Source of the DNA: a virus
Length of the DNA stretch: 29,108 bases
Reading direction: 5' to 3' (one strand)
Virus record (IMG/VR): IMGVR_UViG_3300044998_000332
Span: 1-29,108 of that record
Part shown: piece after piece, positions 22,635 through 29,108 of the stretch
Numbering within the stretch: the first letter of the stretch is position 1
Layout of the letters: every line of letters begins with the position of its first letter
Program-made: the position numbers and the translations under genes
The notes under the pieces: model-generated
The model's input: only the letters and a program-made list of their open reading frames with translations
Databases searched by the model: none
What the model was told of the DNA's origin: nothing

Positions 22635-24175
22635 GCCTCAGCCTACTGAGCGTATTCGCCAAGCCTACCCACAGCAACGCCTGGCTTGAGTATGTGACGC
22701 AGCTCAAGCCGTATGACATCCTCCTGCTTGACCCGGACATCCAGCAGGTGAGCGATGCGCATGTGGCCTCGCCCGATAGCGAGATCACGATCCGGCGCTG
22801 GGATTGGGACGACGCGCGCACGGAGCAGAATCCCGATGGCATCTATGGCCGGTTGCGCGATGACCCTGAAGGGCTGGCCGCCTGGCAGGTGGAGCAGTAT
22901 GCGGAGTTGATTCGCGGCTGGGAAGATGAGGCGAAACGCCGAGGGCTGCCCTGGCCCGACCGCGAGCAGTTGGTGATGCACCTGACCAATGAGCCGGACA
23001 CCAACACGCTCATGGCGCAGATCAACCGCACGACGGTGGTGGGCGCAAAGCTGGCGTGGAACTTTGGCTGCAAGGTGGATGGGCTGAACCTGTCCACGGG
23101 CCATCCGGCGCATCTGTTCAACGGTCAGTCGGACTGGCGTCTGCTGCTGGAGGCGCTGGAGGCGCTGGAAAAGACGGGCAGCTATGCGACGGTGCATGAG
23201 TATCGCAACAGCCTGGGCATCCGTCACCCGGACACTTATCCCTGGCACATCACCCGCCATCACTGGGCACCGCGCGGGCCGCGCTACAAGATTGGCGAGT
23301 ACGGGCTGGAGGAAATCCTCAACGGCGTGATGGCTGATCATCATGGCTGGATGGGCCGTGTCTCGCCGGAGCAAATGTTGGCCGACACGGACTGGTATTT
23401 GGGTCAGGTGCGTGATGACGTGGTGGCGGTGCGCTGGTACATGACCGACTTTGCCGACCGGCGCTGGCGCACGTTTGACAGTACGCCGCTGCACCCGCAG
23501 TTGGTGGAGATCGGGCGGCGCCATGTGCGCGCTGCCCCGAAGCCACAGCCCAACGCCCCGATCCCGGTGCCTCAACCACCGCCGCCAAGTGTCCCGCCCG
23601 CGCAGCCCAGCCCCGGCAAGGTCTCGCCCAAGGTGCTGTCTGCGATCCTGCGCGTGGAGTCGGGCGGCCGCGCGTTCGGGGATGATAAGCGCCTGCTCAT
23701 CCGTTTCGAGGCGCACATCTTTGGCCGCTATGCGGACCCCGGCTTTTTCGTTCTGCACTTCAAGCACGACGCCGCCAAGCCGTGGATGGAGCAACACTGG
23801 CGCGAGCAGCCAAACGCCCCGTGGCGCCCTGTCCACACAGGCCAGCAGGCCGACGAGTGGGCCGCCTTCGAGTTCGCCGCATCACACAACCAACGCGCTG
23901 CGATGCTGTCCATCAGCATGGGCGCCCCGCAGATCATGGGGTTCAACTACGCAACCGCCGGCTACTCCACCGTCCAGTCCATGTTCGATGGATTCACGCG
24001 CGGCGGGGAGCAGGAGCAGACGTTGGCGTTCATGTCGTTCCTCCTCAACACGGACGGGATGTTGGATGCCATCAGGCGCAAGGACTGGCGTACCATCGCC
24101 CGGCTCTACAACGGGCCGGGAAACATCGAGGTCTACGCAGACCTCCTCCGCAAAGCCTACCTCGCCATCCAGTAA
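22631..24175 (+). CDS. Modular endolysin: clan GH-A-like glycosidase plus N-acetylmuramidase domain
   Basis: 514 residues, ATG 22631 overlapping the holin stop. N-terminal domain (about 1-300) looks like a TIM-barrel glycosidase. LTNEPD places an acid/base-type Glu at 121, and IGEYGLEE places a candidate nucleophile Glu at 223, the NEP...E pattern of clan GH-A. A Pro-rich linker follows (about 302-330). The C-terminal domain (about 335-514) matches N-acetylmuramidase (DUF3380): ILRVESGG with Glu343 as likely catalytic residue, LLIRFEAHIFGRY, SISMGAPQIMGFNY, LYNGPG. It would cut the peptidoglycan glycan strand at the end of infection. There is no signal peptide, so release depends on the holin. 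What the first domain cleaves is unknown. Confidence 0.8.
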   Translation: MSLSLLSVFAKPTHSNAWLEYVTQLKPYDILLLDPDIQQVSDAHVASPDSEITIRRWDWDDARTEQNPDGIYGRLRDDPEGLAAWQVEQYAELIRGWEDEAKRRGLPWPDREQLVMHLTNEPDTNTLMAQINRTTVVGAKLAWNFGCKVDGLNLSTGHPAHLFNGQSDWRLLLEALEALEKTGSYATVHEYRNSLGIRHPDTYPWHITRHHWAPRGPRYKIGEYGLEEILNGVMADHHGWMGRVSPEQMLADTDWYLGQVRDDVVAVRWYMTDFADRRWRTFDSTPLHPQLVEIGRRHVRAAPKPQPNAPIPVPQPPPPSVPPAQPSPGKVSPKVLSAILRVESGGRAFGDDKRLLIRFEAHIFGRYADPGFFVLHFKHDAAKPWMEQHWREQPNAPWRPVHTGQQADEWAAFEFAASHNQRAAMLSISMGAPQIMGFNYATAGYSTVQSMFDGFTRGGEQEQTLAFMSFLLNTDGMLDAIRRKDWRTIARLYNGPGNIEVYADLLRKAYLAIQ

Positions 24176-24181
24176 CACGAA

Positions 24182-24210
24182 AGCCCCAGGCTGCCAGGCC
24201 TGGGGCTTTT
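24182..24210 (+). terminator. Terminator after the lysis cassette
   Basis: AGCCCCAGGC (24182-24191) pairs perfectly with GCCTGGGGCT (24198-24207) around TGCCAG, followed by a TTTT run ending at 24210. An AAA just upstream could make it weakly bidirectional. Confidence 0.92.
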
Positions 24211-24238
24211 GATTGCGCGGGGGCGCCACCTTCCCGTG

Positions 24239-24266
24239 TTGCGGTGCCTCGCCTGGGTGTTAGGAT
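24239..24266 (+). promoter_or_regulatory. Putative late promoter of the packaging operon (TTGCGG-N16-TAGGAT)
   Basis: TTGCGG at 24239, 16-nt spacer, TAGGAT at 24261-24266, with GTGTTGCGGT and GTGGTCA flanks matching the lysis promoter. The first gene starts 34 nt after the -10 box. Confidence 0.65.
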
Positions 24267-24300
24267 GTGGTCAGATTTTCCTGTTCTGAGGTCCTGAGCA

Positions 24301-24630
24301 ATGGCACGATTCGCGCCGGGTCAGTCTGGTAATCCAGGTGGCAGACCATCGCCGGCTAAGGCGGCACTGAGAGACGCGCTCGACAAAACGGTTGGCCCGG
24401 TCAAGCTGCGCCGACTGTGGCGCACGCTCTACGGGTTGGCCGAGGATGGCGACCTGGAGGCAATCAAGCTCATCTTCGCCTATGCCTATGGCAAGCCGAC
24501 CGACAACGTGCAGATTAGCGGCGACGCGGACGAGCCGTTGGCGGTGGCCTTCCGCTGGGTGAGAGCAGCCGATGCAACAACTGGTAGACCTCAAGGCGCC
24601 GCACGGTCCGAAGCAGCAGGCGATGGTTGA
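24301..24630 (+). CDS. DUF5681-like protein, putative small terminase subunit
   Basis: 109 residues from ATG 24301, with GAGG upstream at rather long spacing. The N-terminus FAPGQSGNPGGRP is the hallmark of DUF5681 proteins, which frequently precede large terminase genes. A helical region follows (AKAALRDALDKTVGPVKLRRLWRTLYGLAEDGDLEAIKLIFAYAYGKP). Small subunits recognise phage DNA and recruit the large subunit. Its last 59 nt overlap the large-subunit gene. Assignment rests on the motif and adjacency. Confidence 0.7.
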   Translation: MARFAPGQSGNPGGRPSPAKAALRDALDKTVGPVKLRRLWRTLYGLAEDGDLEAIKLIFAYAYGKPTDNVQISGDADEPLAVAFRWVRAADATTGRPQGAARSEAAGDG

Positions 24631-25792
24631 GCATCCGGGCAGCGTGGTCGCCATGTGCGGCCGGCGTTTTGGTAAGACGGACGCGTACGTCCAGCGCATC
24701 CTGTGGCAGGCAACGACCAAGCCCGGCCTCTACTGGTGGGTGGGTCTGTCGTGGCGGTCGGCCTCGCTGAAACGGGCGTGGCGGGAGATGACGGCGATAG
24801 CGAGGCAGGTGTACCGGGCGATGGGTCTGGACGAGAGGCACCTCATCAACAACAGCCGCTACGAGATCATCATCCCCGGCCTGTGCGAAATCTGGTTCCG
24901 CACGGCGGACAATCCATCCTCGCTGGCTGGTGAGGGTATCTGCGGGGCGGTGCTGGATGAGTTCACCCTGATGGATGAGCGCGTCTGGACTGAGTATGTG
25001 GAGGGTACGTTGGTTGACCTCGGCGGGTGGGCGGCATTTTCGGGAGTCCCCAAGGGCTGGAATTGGGGCGCCGGTCTGTGGCACGCCGCAGCAGATCGAC
25101 CCGGCTGGTTGCAGGTCAAGGCCACCAGTTACGACAACCCGTTCATCCGGCATGACCGGCTGGACGAAATCCGCCTAAGCGTACCTGACCGCCTGTTCCG
25201 CCAAGAGTACCTCGCAGAGATCGTGGACGACGGGGCATTGTTCCGCAACGTGCAGGCCTGCGCCATCGCCACACCCCAGCAGCAGGCACAGTCCGGCCAT
25301 GAGTACGTCATCGGCGTGGACTGGGGGAAGTGGGAGGATTACTCGGTGTTCACGGTCATTGACCAGACGACGCGTGAGTGTGTCCACGTTGACCGCAGCA
25401 ATCATGTGGACTACCTCATCCAGCTAGAGCGACTCAAGGCGCTGCACGCCCGCTTCCGCTGCCGTCAGATTGTGGTCGAGACCAACAGCAACGAGGCGCT
25501 CATCGAATTACTGCGACGGTCGGCGCTGCCCATCGTGGAGTTCCGCACCACCAACCAGAGCAAGGCCGCCATCATTGACTCCCTCATCGTCGCCTTTGAG
25601 CAGTCCGACATCCGCATCATCCCGCACGATGTGTTGGTAGCAGAGTTGCAAGCGTTCAAGGCCACACCGTTGTTGACCGGCCTGCGCTATGAGGCGCCAT
25701 CGGGGATGCACGATGACTGTGTGATGAGCCTGGCGTTGGCGTGGCACGCAGCCCGCCACGTCGCCACGTTTCGAGTGTCACGGCGAGGGTGA
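24572..25792 (+). CDS. Terminase large subunit (TerL)
   Basis: 406 residues from ATG 24572. It is the DNA-packaging motor, pumping phage DNA into the prohead through the portal and cutting the concatemer. ATPase: Walker A CGRRFGKT (Gly30-Thr36), Walker B GAVLDE (Asp129, catalytic Glu130), and a coupling-motif-like SGVPKG further on. Nuclease (RNase H fold): GVDWGKWEDYSVF (Asp250), VVETNSNE (Glu303), GMHDDCVMSLALAW (Asp381/382). It overlaps the TerS-like gene, and the portal follows after a small gene. The length is at the short end for TerL but both domains appear complete. Confidence 0.92.
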   Translation: MQQLVDLKAPHGPKQQAMVEHPGSVVAMCGRRFGKTDAYVQRILWQATTKPGLYWWVGLSWRSASLKRAWREMTAIARQVYRAMGLDERHLINNSRYEIIIPGLCEIWFRTADNPSSLAGEGICGAVLDEFTLMDERVWTEYVEGTLVDLGGWAAFSGVPKGWNWGAGLWHAAADRPGWLQVKATSYDNPFIRHDRLDEIRLSVPDRLFRQEYLAEIVDDGALFRNVQACAIATPQQQAQSGHEYVIGVDWGKWEDYSVFTVIDQTTRECVHVDRSNHVDYLIQLERLKALHARFRCRQIVVETNSNEALIELLRRSALPIVEFRTTNQSKAAIIDSLIVAFEQSDIRIIPHDVLVAELQAFKATPLLTGLRYEAPSGMHDDCVMSLALAWHAARHVATFRVSRRG

Positions 25793-25794
25793 TC

Positions 25795-26028
25795 ATGGCG
25801 GTGCGTGTGCTGACGATGGTCAAGCGAGGCATGATGTCACGCCGCAAGTCTACGGCCTACGACCCATGGATGGCGCTGGCGGTGGCGGTGCTTCAACAGG
25901 CCTACGCCGATGCGCATGGGTGCCGTGTCCTGGGTGTGAGCAGTCGCCGTACCGCCGAGCAAATACGCAATGAGGCCCGCCAATTCCTTGAAAGAATGAA
26001 AGCCGATCTCTATGAAGCTGACAATTGA
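25795..26028 (+). CDS. 77-aa basic protein between terminase and portal genes
   Basis: ATG 25795 preceded by GAGG inside the terL stop region; the in-frame ATG at 25741 overlaps terL and is less likely. The N-terminus is basic (MAVRVLTMVKRGMMSRRKSTAYDPW), then helical (ALAVAVLQQAYADAHGCRVLGV, RRTAEQIRNEARQFLERM). It overlaps the portal gene by 17 nt. No family recognised; proteins in this position are sometimes small virion or packaging accessories. Confidence 0.55.
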   Translation: MAVRVLTMVKRGMMSRRKSTAYDPWMALAVAVLQQAYADAHGCRVLGVSSRRTAEQIRNEARQFLERMKADLYEADN

Positions 26029-28096
26029 CGACATCAACCGCCGTGTATCCGAGACCGATGGCGAGCGCACCAGCTACCGGCTGGAGGCTGCACAGTGGGA
26101 ACGGATGTGGCGGTTGGAGCGCGAGACGGAGACCCGGCCTCGCAACACTCGCAACGCCGACGTAGAGAGCGTGGACATCACCGCTAACGAGGCCGAGCAG
26201 GTGACGATGCCGACCCCGTACAACATCGTGGCCCTGGCTACCCGTTTGATTGCCACCATGCCCCGCGTCGAGGTGCCGTCCACGTCAGGCGAGCAGGAGG
26301 TTGACGACGATGCCGCGCGCCGGGAGTCCTGGCTGACCGCATACTGGCAACGTCTCAACAAACAGGCGCGCCGCAATCTCATCGAGGACTTGGCGTGGTT
26401 CATGCTGGTGCGCGGGCGGGCGGCGGTGGAAGTGCTGTGGGTGGAGGACGAGTTGCCCTCGCGTCTCAAGGGCCGGCGCCTGCCGGTGATTGTGCGCGCG
26501 ATTGACCCGCTGTGTGTGGGTGTCCGCCAAGGCCCGCTTTACACAGAGTACGCCTACCACAAGACCATGATGCGCCGGGGCAGCATCCGCCAGTTCTTCC
26601 CCGACTTTGACTGGCAGGACAGCGAGCGCCCCAACCAGTCATGGAGCCGGGCCGATGATGAGGAGTACGAGATCGTCTCGTTCTACTACACCAACCCCGC
26701 TGATGGCGTGGTCTGGTATGCGGTGACGGTGGATGGCCGGTTTGCCCAAGAGCCACAGCCTACCGAGTGGATTGATATCCCCCTGGTGGAGGTCAGCGGC
26801 GACAGCGCGCCCTTGGGGGACGAGCTGTACCGGGGCATGTCCATCTTGCACCCGCTGAAGGAGATGTGGCCGCTGCAGAACCGCATCATGAGTTGGATTA
26901 GCACGGGGCTGATGTACTACTTCCTCCCGATCATCACCATCAGCAACCCGAACAACATCCTGCTACCCGACATCGAGGTCGGGCCGAATCGCACCTACCA
27001 GCTACCCGCGGGGGTGGCGATGGACATGATTCGCCCGGATGTGAACGTGCCGCTGGCCTCGACCATGCTGCAAGCGGTGGATGCCAGTATCCAGCAGTCC
27101 ACGTTCCCAGGGGTGATGTACGGCAAAGAACCGGGGCAGGTGCAAGCGGGCTATGGGGTCAACATCCTCGCCAACCAAGCCAAGGGGCGCATCAATGTCC
27201 TGCGCGAGAACCTTGAGTCCCTCATCGAGCATGTCAATGAGCTGCTCCTGTTCTGTGTTGATGTGCTGGCCGGCAATGATGGCGTGGCGGTCTGGGGCTT
27301 TGATGAGCGCGTGTCTCGTCCCTACCAGGTGACGCTCAAGCCGGACGACATCAACGGCAACTACGAAAACATGGTCCACCTGTTGCCGGAGAACCCGATG
27401 GACGACATGGCGAAGATTCTCCAGGCCAAGCAACTGGTCGAGGCTGGACTCATGTCGCGCATGACGTTCTGGAATCGGGTGATCAACTACCCCATGCCCA
27501 ACGACGAGTATGTGCGCATCGCCGTGGAAAAGACCATGGAGGATGACACCATGCGTCCCAAGTGGCTGCTCCGTGCGCTGCAAGAACGGTTCCCCAAATC
27601 GTGGGAGGAGTTTGTTTTCGGCACCCCGCTACAACAGGTGGCCGAGGCCGATGCTCAGTACCAGCAACAGCAGAAGGCGGAGAAGCAGGCCAAGCGCGCA
27701 GCCAACGCCGCCAGGCGCTACGCCGAGACAGGCATTGTGCCAAACGGGTTCATGCTCATGCCCGATGGTACCCTCGCCCCCGCCAACGCTGCGCCTCCCC
27801 CTGGGATGATGCCCCCTGGGATGATGCCCCCTGGGATGATGCCCCCTGGGATGATGCCACCGGGTGGGATGCCGATGGATGGAGGTGCTATGCCGCCGGG
27901 TGCCATGCCGCCGGGGATGCAACCGCCAGGCATGATGGGGGTGCCGCCTGAGATGGCGGGGCAGATGACGCCGGAAATGCTGGGGCTGCCACCGGGTGCG
28001 CCGCCAGGCATGTTCCAGGAGATGACCGGGCAGGGGCCATTGCCCGACGAAGAAATGTTGCGCCGTCTAAGTGGCGGTCAGATGCCGCCCGCGTAA
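26012..28096 (+). CDS. Portal protein
   Basis: 694 residues from ATG 26012. It would form the dodecameric head vertex through which DNA passes. Supporting features: a conserved early region (TMPTPYNIVALATRLIATMPRV), a clip/stem-like core (EMWPLQNRIMSWISTGLMYYF), and a helix-rich segment VQAGYGVNILANQAKGRINVL with LIEHVNELLLFCVDVL. The C-terminal barrel-like region (NPMDDMAKILQAKQLVEAGLMS) follows. The last about 100 residues hold a basic coiled coil (QQQQKAEKQAKRAANAARRYAE) and a PPGMM repeat tail. Position directly after terminase genes and the overall pattern fit phage portals of podoviruses with similar large portals. Recognition is by pattern, without a search. Confidence 0.85.
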   Translation: MKLTIDDINRRVSETDGERTSYRLEAAQWERMWRLERETETRPRNTRNADVESVDITANEAEQVTMPTPYNIVALATRLIATMPRVEVPSTSGEQEVDDDAARRESWLTAYWQRLNKQARRNLIEDLAWFMLVRGRAAVEVLWVEDELPSRLKGRRLPVIVRAIDPLCVGVRQGPLYTEYAYHKTMMRRGSIRQFFPDFDWQDSERPNQSWSRADDEEYEIVSFYYTNPADGVVWYAVTVDGRFAQEPQPTEWIDIPLVEVSGDSAPLGDELYRGMSILHPLKEMWPLQNRIMSWISTGLMYYFLPIITISNPNNILLPDIEVGPNRTYQLPAGVAMDMIRPDVNVPLASTMLQAVDASIQQSTFPGVMYGKEPGQVQAGYGVNILANQAKGRINVLRENLESLIEHVNELLLFCVDVLAGNDGVAVWGFDERVSRPYQVTLKPDDINGNYENMVHLLPENPMDDMAKILQAKQLVEAGLMSRMTFWNRVINYPMPNDEYVRIAVEKTMEDDTMRPKWLLRALQERFPKSWEEFVFGTPLQQVAEADAQYQQQQKAEKQAKRAANAARRYAETGIVPNGFMLMPDGTLAPANAAPPPGMMPPGMMPPGMMPPGMMPPGGMPMDGGAMPPGAMPPGMQPPGMMGVPPEMAGQMTPEMLGLPPGAPPGMFQEMTGQGPLPDEEMLRRLSGGQMPPA
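27797..27856 (+). repeat. 15-bp tandem repeat in the portal gene (PPGMM)
   Basis: Four perfect copies of CCCCCTGGGATGATG at 27797, 27812, 27827 and 27842. They encode PPGMM and are followed by degenerate PPG/MPPG copies to about 28010. The array is in frame, in the portal's C-terminal tail. Confidence 0.95.
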
Positions 28097-28106
28097 GGAG
28101 GATGAT

Positions 28107-29108
28107 ATGGCACAGTCACTAGGTTGGGCGCAAGCCCCGACCAACAACAAAACCGCTGAAACGGCGATGACCGCAGCCGCAAATACGCAAAGCAACCTGG
28201 TCATGCGCAACGATTCGACAAACGGCTGGAACACGCATTACAGCAAGGTTGACTCGCCCACCATCAGCCAGCCGCGCCCCCAGCAGCCGCCGCCACAGGA
28301 TATGTATGGGATGATGCAACGAGCTGGGTCACAGTTTTCGCAGCAGCCGCCAACCCAACAGCCGCCAACCCAACAGTTGCCAACCCAACAGCCGCCAGGT
28401 GTAGCCGGAGGCACCGGGTGGAATCTCCCGGCCTGGACGCCACCTGTTCCGAATCAGGTTAATCCCAACAGCCCGTTCCAGCCTGCGACGGCTATCCCGT
28501 ACAACTACAATTTCAATCCAGGGCGACTAGGCAACGCAGATGATCGCTGGAGTCTGGAGTTTGGCTTGCAGTCGGCGCAGTTTGCCCAGAACGTGCAACA
28601 GTACAACGCCGATTTCTCCGAGGGACAGCGCCGATGGAATGGCGAATTCGGTTGGGGGCAGCAGCGTGATCAGTTCGGGATGTCACTGGCCGGTCGGCAA
28701 CAGCTGTCATTAGAAGAGCAGAACCGCATCGCTGCGCAGCAATGGAACCAACAGTTTGGTCACAACAAAACGATGGATACCCAGGCCCTCGCTTTGCAGG
28801 GTCGACAGGTTGATCTCACCCACGCCCAGGGGATGGACGCCAACGCCGCCCGCCGCTACGAAGCTGACCGCGCACAACAGGCACAACTAGGGAGTGCTAA
28901 CACCTATGCAGGGGCGCAACGCTATGGTTCTGACCAACAGCTTGCTGGAACTCAAACGATGGCTGCCGCCGACCGCTACCAGGCTGACCAAGCACGCATG
29001 GCACAACTAGGGAGCGCCAGCACCTATGCTGGGGCGCAACGCTATGGTTCTGACCAACAGCTTGCTGGAACGCAGGCGATGGCCGCCGCCGACCGCTACC
29101 AGGCTGAC
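28107..29108 (+). CDS. Ala/Gln-rich repeat virion-type protein (3' truncated by window edge)
   Basis: ATG 28107 with AAGGAGG at ideal spacing, 10 nt after the portal stop; 334 codons without a stop to the edge. The N-terminus is polar, with a QPPTQQ repeat (about residues 74-94). A Tyr/Asn-rich segment follows (PYNYNFNPGRLGNADDRWSLEFGLQ). After about residue 145 the protein becomes helical with the recurring pattern RYxxDQxxAxxQ, organised as 40-residue repeats at the edge. Length, repeats and position suggest a structural, perhaps internal, virion protein. The 118-residue fragment at the left edge is probably its C-terminus; a direct join of the two ends would be out of frame, so some sequence is missing between them. 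Confidence 0.65.
   Translation, partial: MAQSLGWAQAPTNNKTAETAMTAAANTQSNLVMRNDSTNGWNTHYSKVDSPTISQPRPQQPPPQDMYGMMQRAGSQFSQQPPTQQPPTQQLPTQQPPGVAGGTGWNLPAWTPPVPNQVNPNSPFQPATAIPYNYNFNPGRLGNADDRWSLEFGLQSAQFAQNVQQYNADFSEGQRRWNGEFGWGQQRDQFGMSLAGRQQLSLEEQNRIAAQQWNQQFGHNKTMDTQALALQGRQVDLTHAQGMDANAARRYEADRAQQAQLGSANTYAGAQRYGSDQQLAGTQTMAAADRYQADQARMAQLGSASTYAGAQRYGSDQQLAGTQAMAAADRYQAD
28881..29108 (+). repeat. 120-bp tandem repeat, about 1.9 copies, reaching the right edge
   Basis: 28881-29000 repeats at 29001-29108 with 8 differences in 108 positions. Six of the eight are synonymous and two change a residue (N/S and T/A). The unit is 40 codons, built from two related 20-residue halves starting RYxxD. 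Confidence 0.95.

Noticed and set aside
1-29108. Simple circle made by joining base 29108 to base 1
   Set aside because: The join is out of frame for the two partial genes and the repeat units differ, so a direct closure is not supported even though circular order is likely.
1-29108. tRNA genes, integrase/attachment sites, defence or toxin-antitoxin systems
   Set aside because: I looked for cloverleaf-like sequences, recombinase motifs and known two-gene cassettes by eye and found none that could be supported.

Overview
The window looks like most of the genome of a tailed bacteriophage (Caudoviricetes). It is GC-rich, densely packed and modular. The phage assignment rests on an SU10-like (HK97-fold) major capsid protein, a terminase large subunit with readable ATPase and nuclease motifs, a portal protein, a probable scaffold, a modular endolysin and a RecT-like annealing protein. 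I see no tail tube, sheath or classical tape measure. With the SU10-type capsid and a 2830-residue virion-like protein, this suggests a short-tailed (podovirus-like) particle. The host cannot be read from the sequence. It is a GC-rich bacterium; a Chloroflexota host is only a weak guess.

Layout, + strand, left: the 3' end of a repeat-rich gene (to 358), a 2830-aa putative internal/ejection protein (362-8854), a C-tract repeat and terminator, then a promoter driving scaffold, major capsid protein and a decoration-like protein (9050-11442). After another terminator-like hairpin come an adaptor, fibre-like and tail proteins and a small PD-(D/E)XK-like nuclease (11511-16466).

Layout, - strand (16473-20145): one tightly coupled operon reading leftward from a Cro/CI-like regulator. 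It holds two small hydrophobic proteins, a DnaD-like replication initiator with an iteron cluster inside its gene (probable origin), a helicase-loader-like protein, ThyX, a MazG-like protein and, unexpectedly, a virion-like protein.

Layout, + strand, right: a divergent early operon (two small proteins, a RecT-like protein, two small proteins; 20407-21987), a lysis cassette (XhlA-like protein, holin-like protein, two-domain endolysin; 22130-24175), and the packaging module (TerS-like, TerL, small protein, portal; 24301-28096). Last is an Ala/Gln-rich repeat protein that runs off the right end.

Control: a 260-bp divergent region at 20146-20406 holds two mirror-image promoter/operator units and looks like a Cro/CI-type switch. 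Three further + strand promoters (8979, 22067, 24239) share the pattern TTGCGR-N16-TA...T. Each sits just behind a terminator and about 35-45 nt before the first gene of a late operon. Both window ends lie in coding repeats, and the order of structural genes continues across the ends. The molecule is therefore probably circular or circularly permuted, with the assembly broken inside one repetitive virion gene. No integrase, partition gene, DNA polymerase, helicase, tRNA or CRISPR array was seen.
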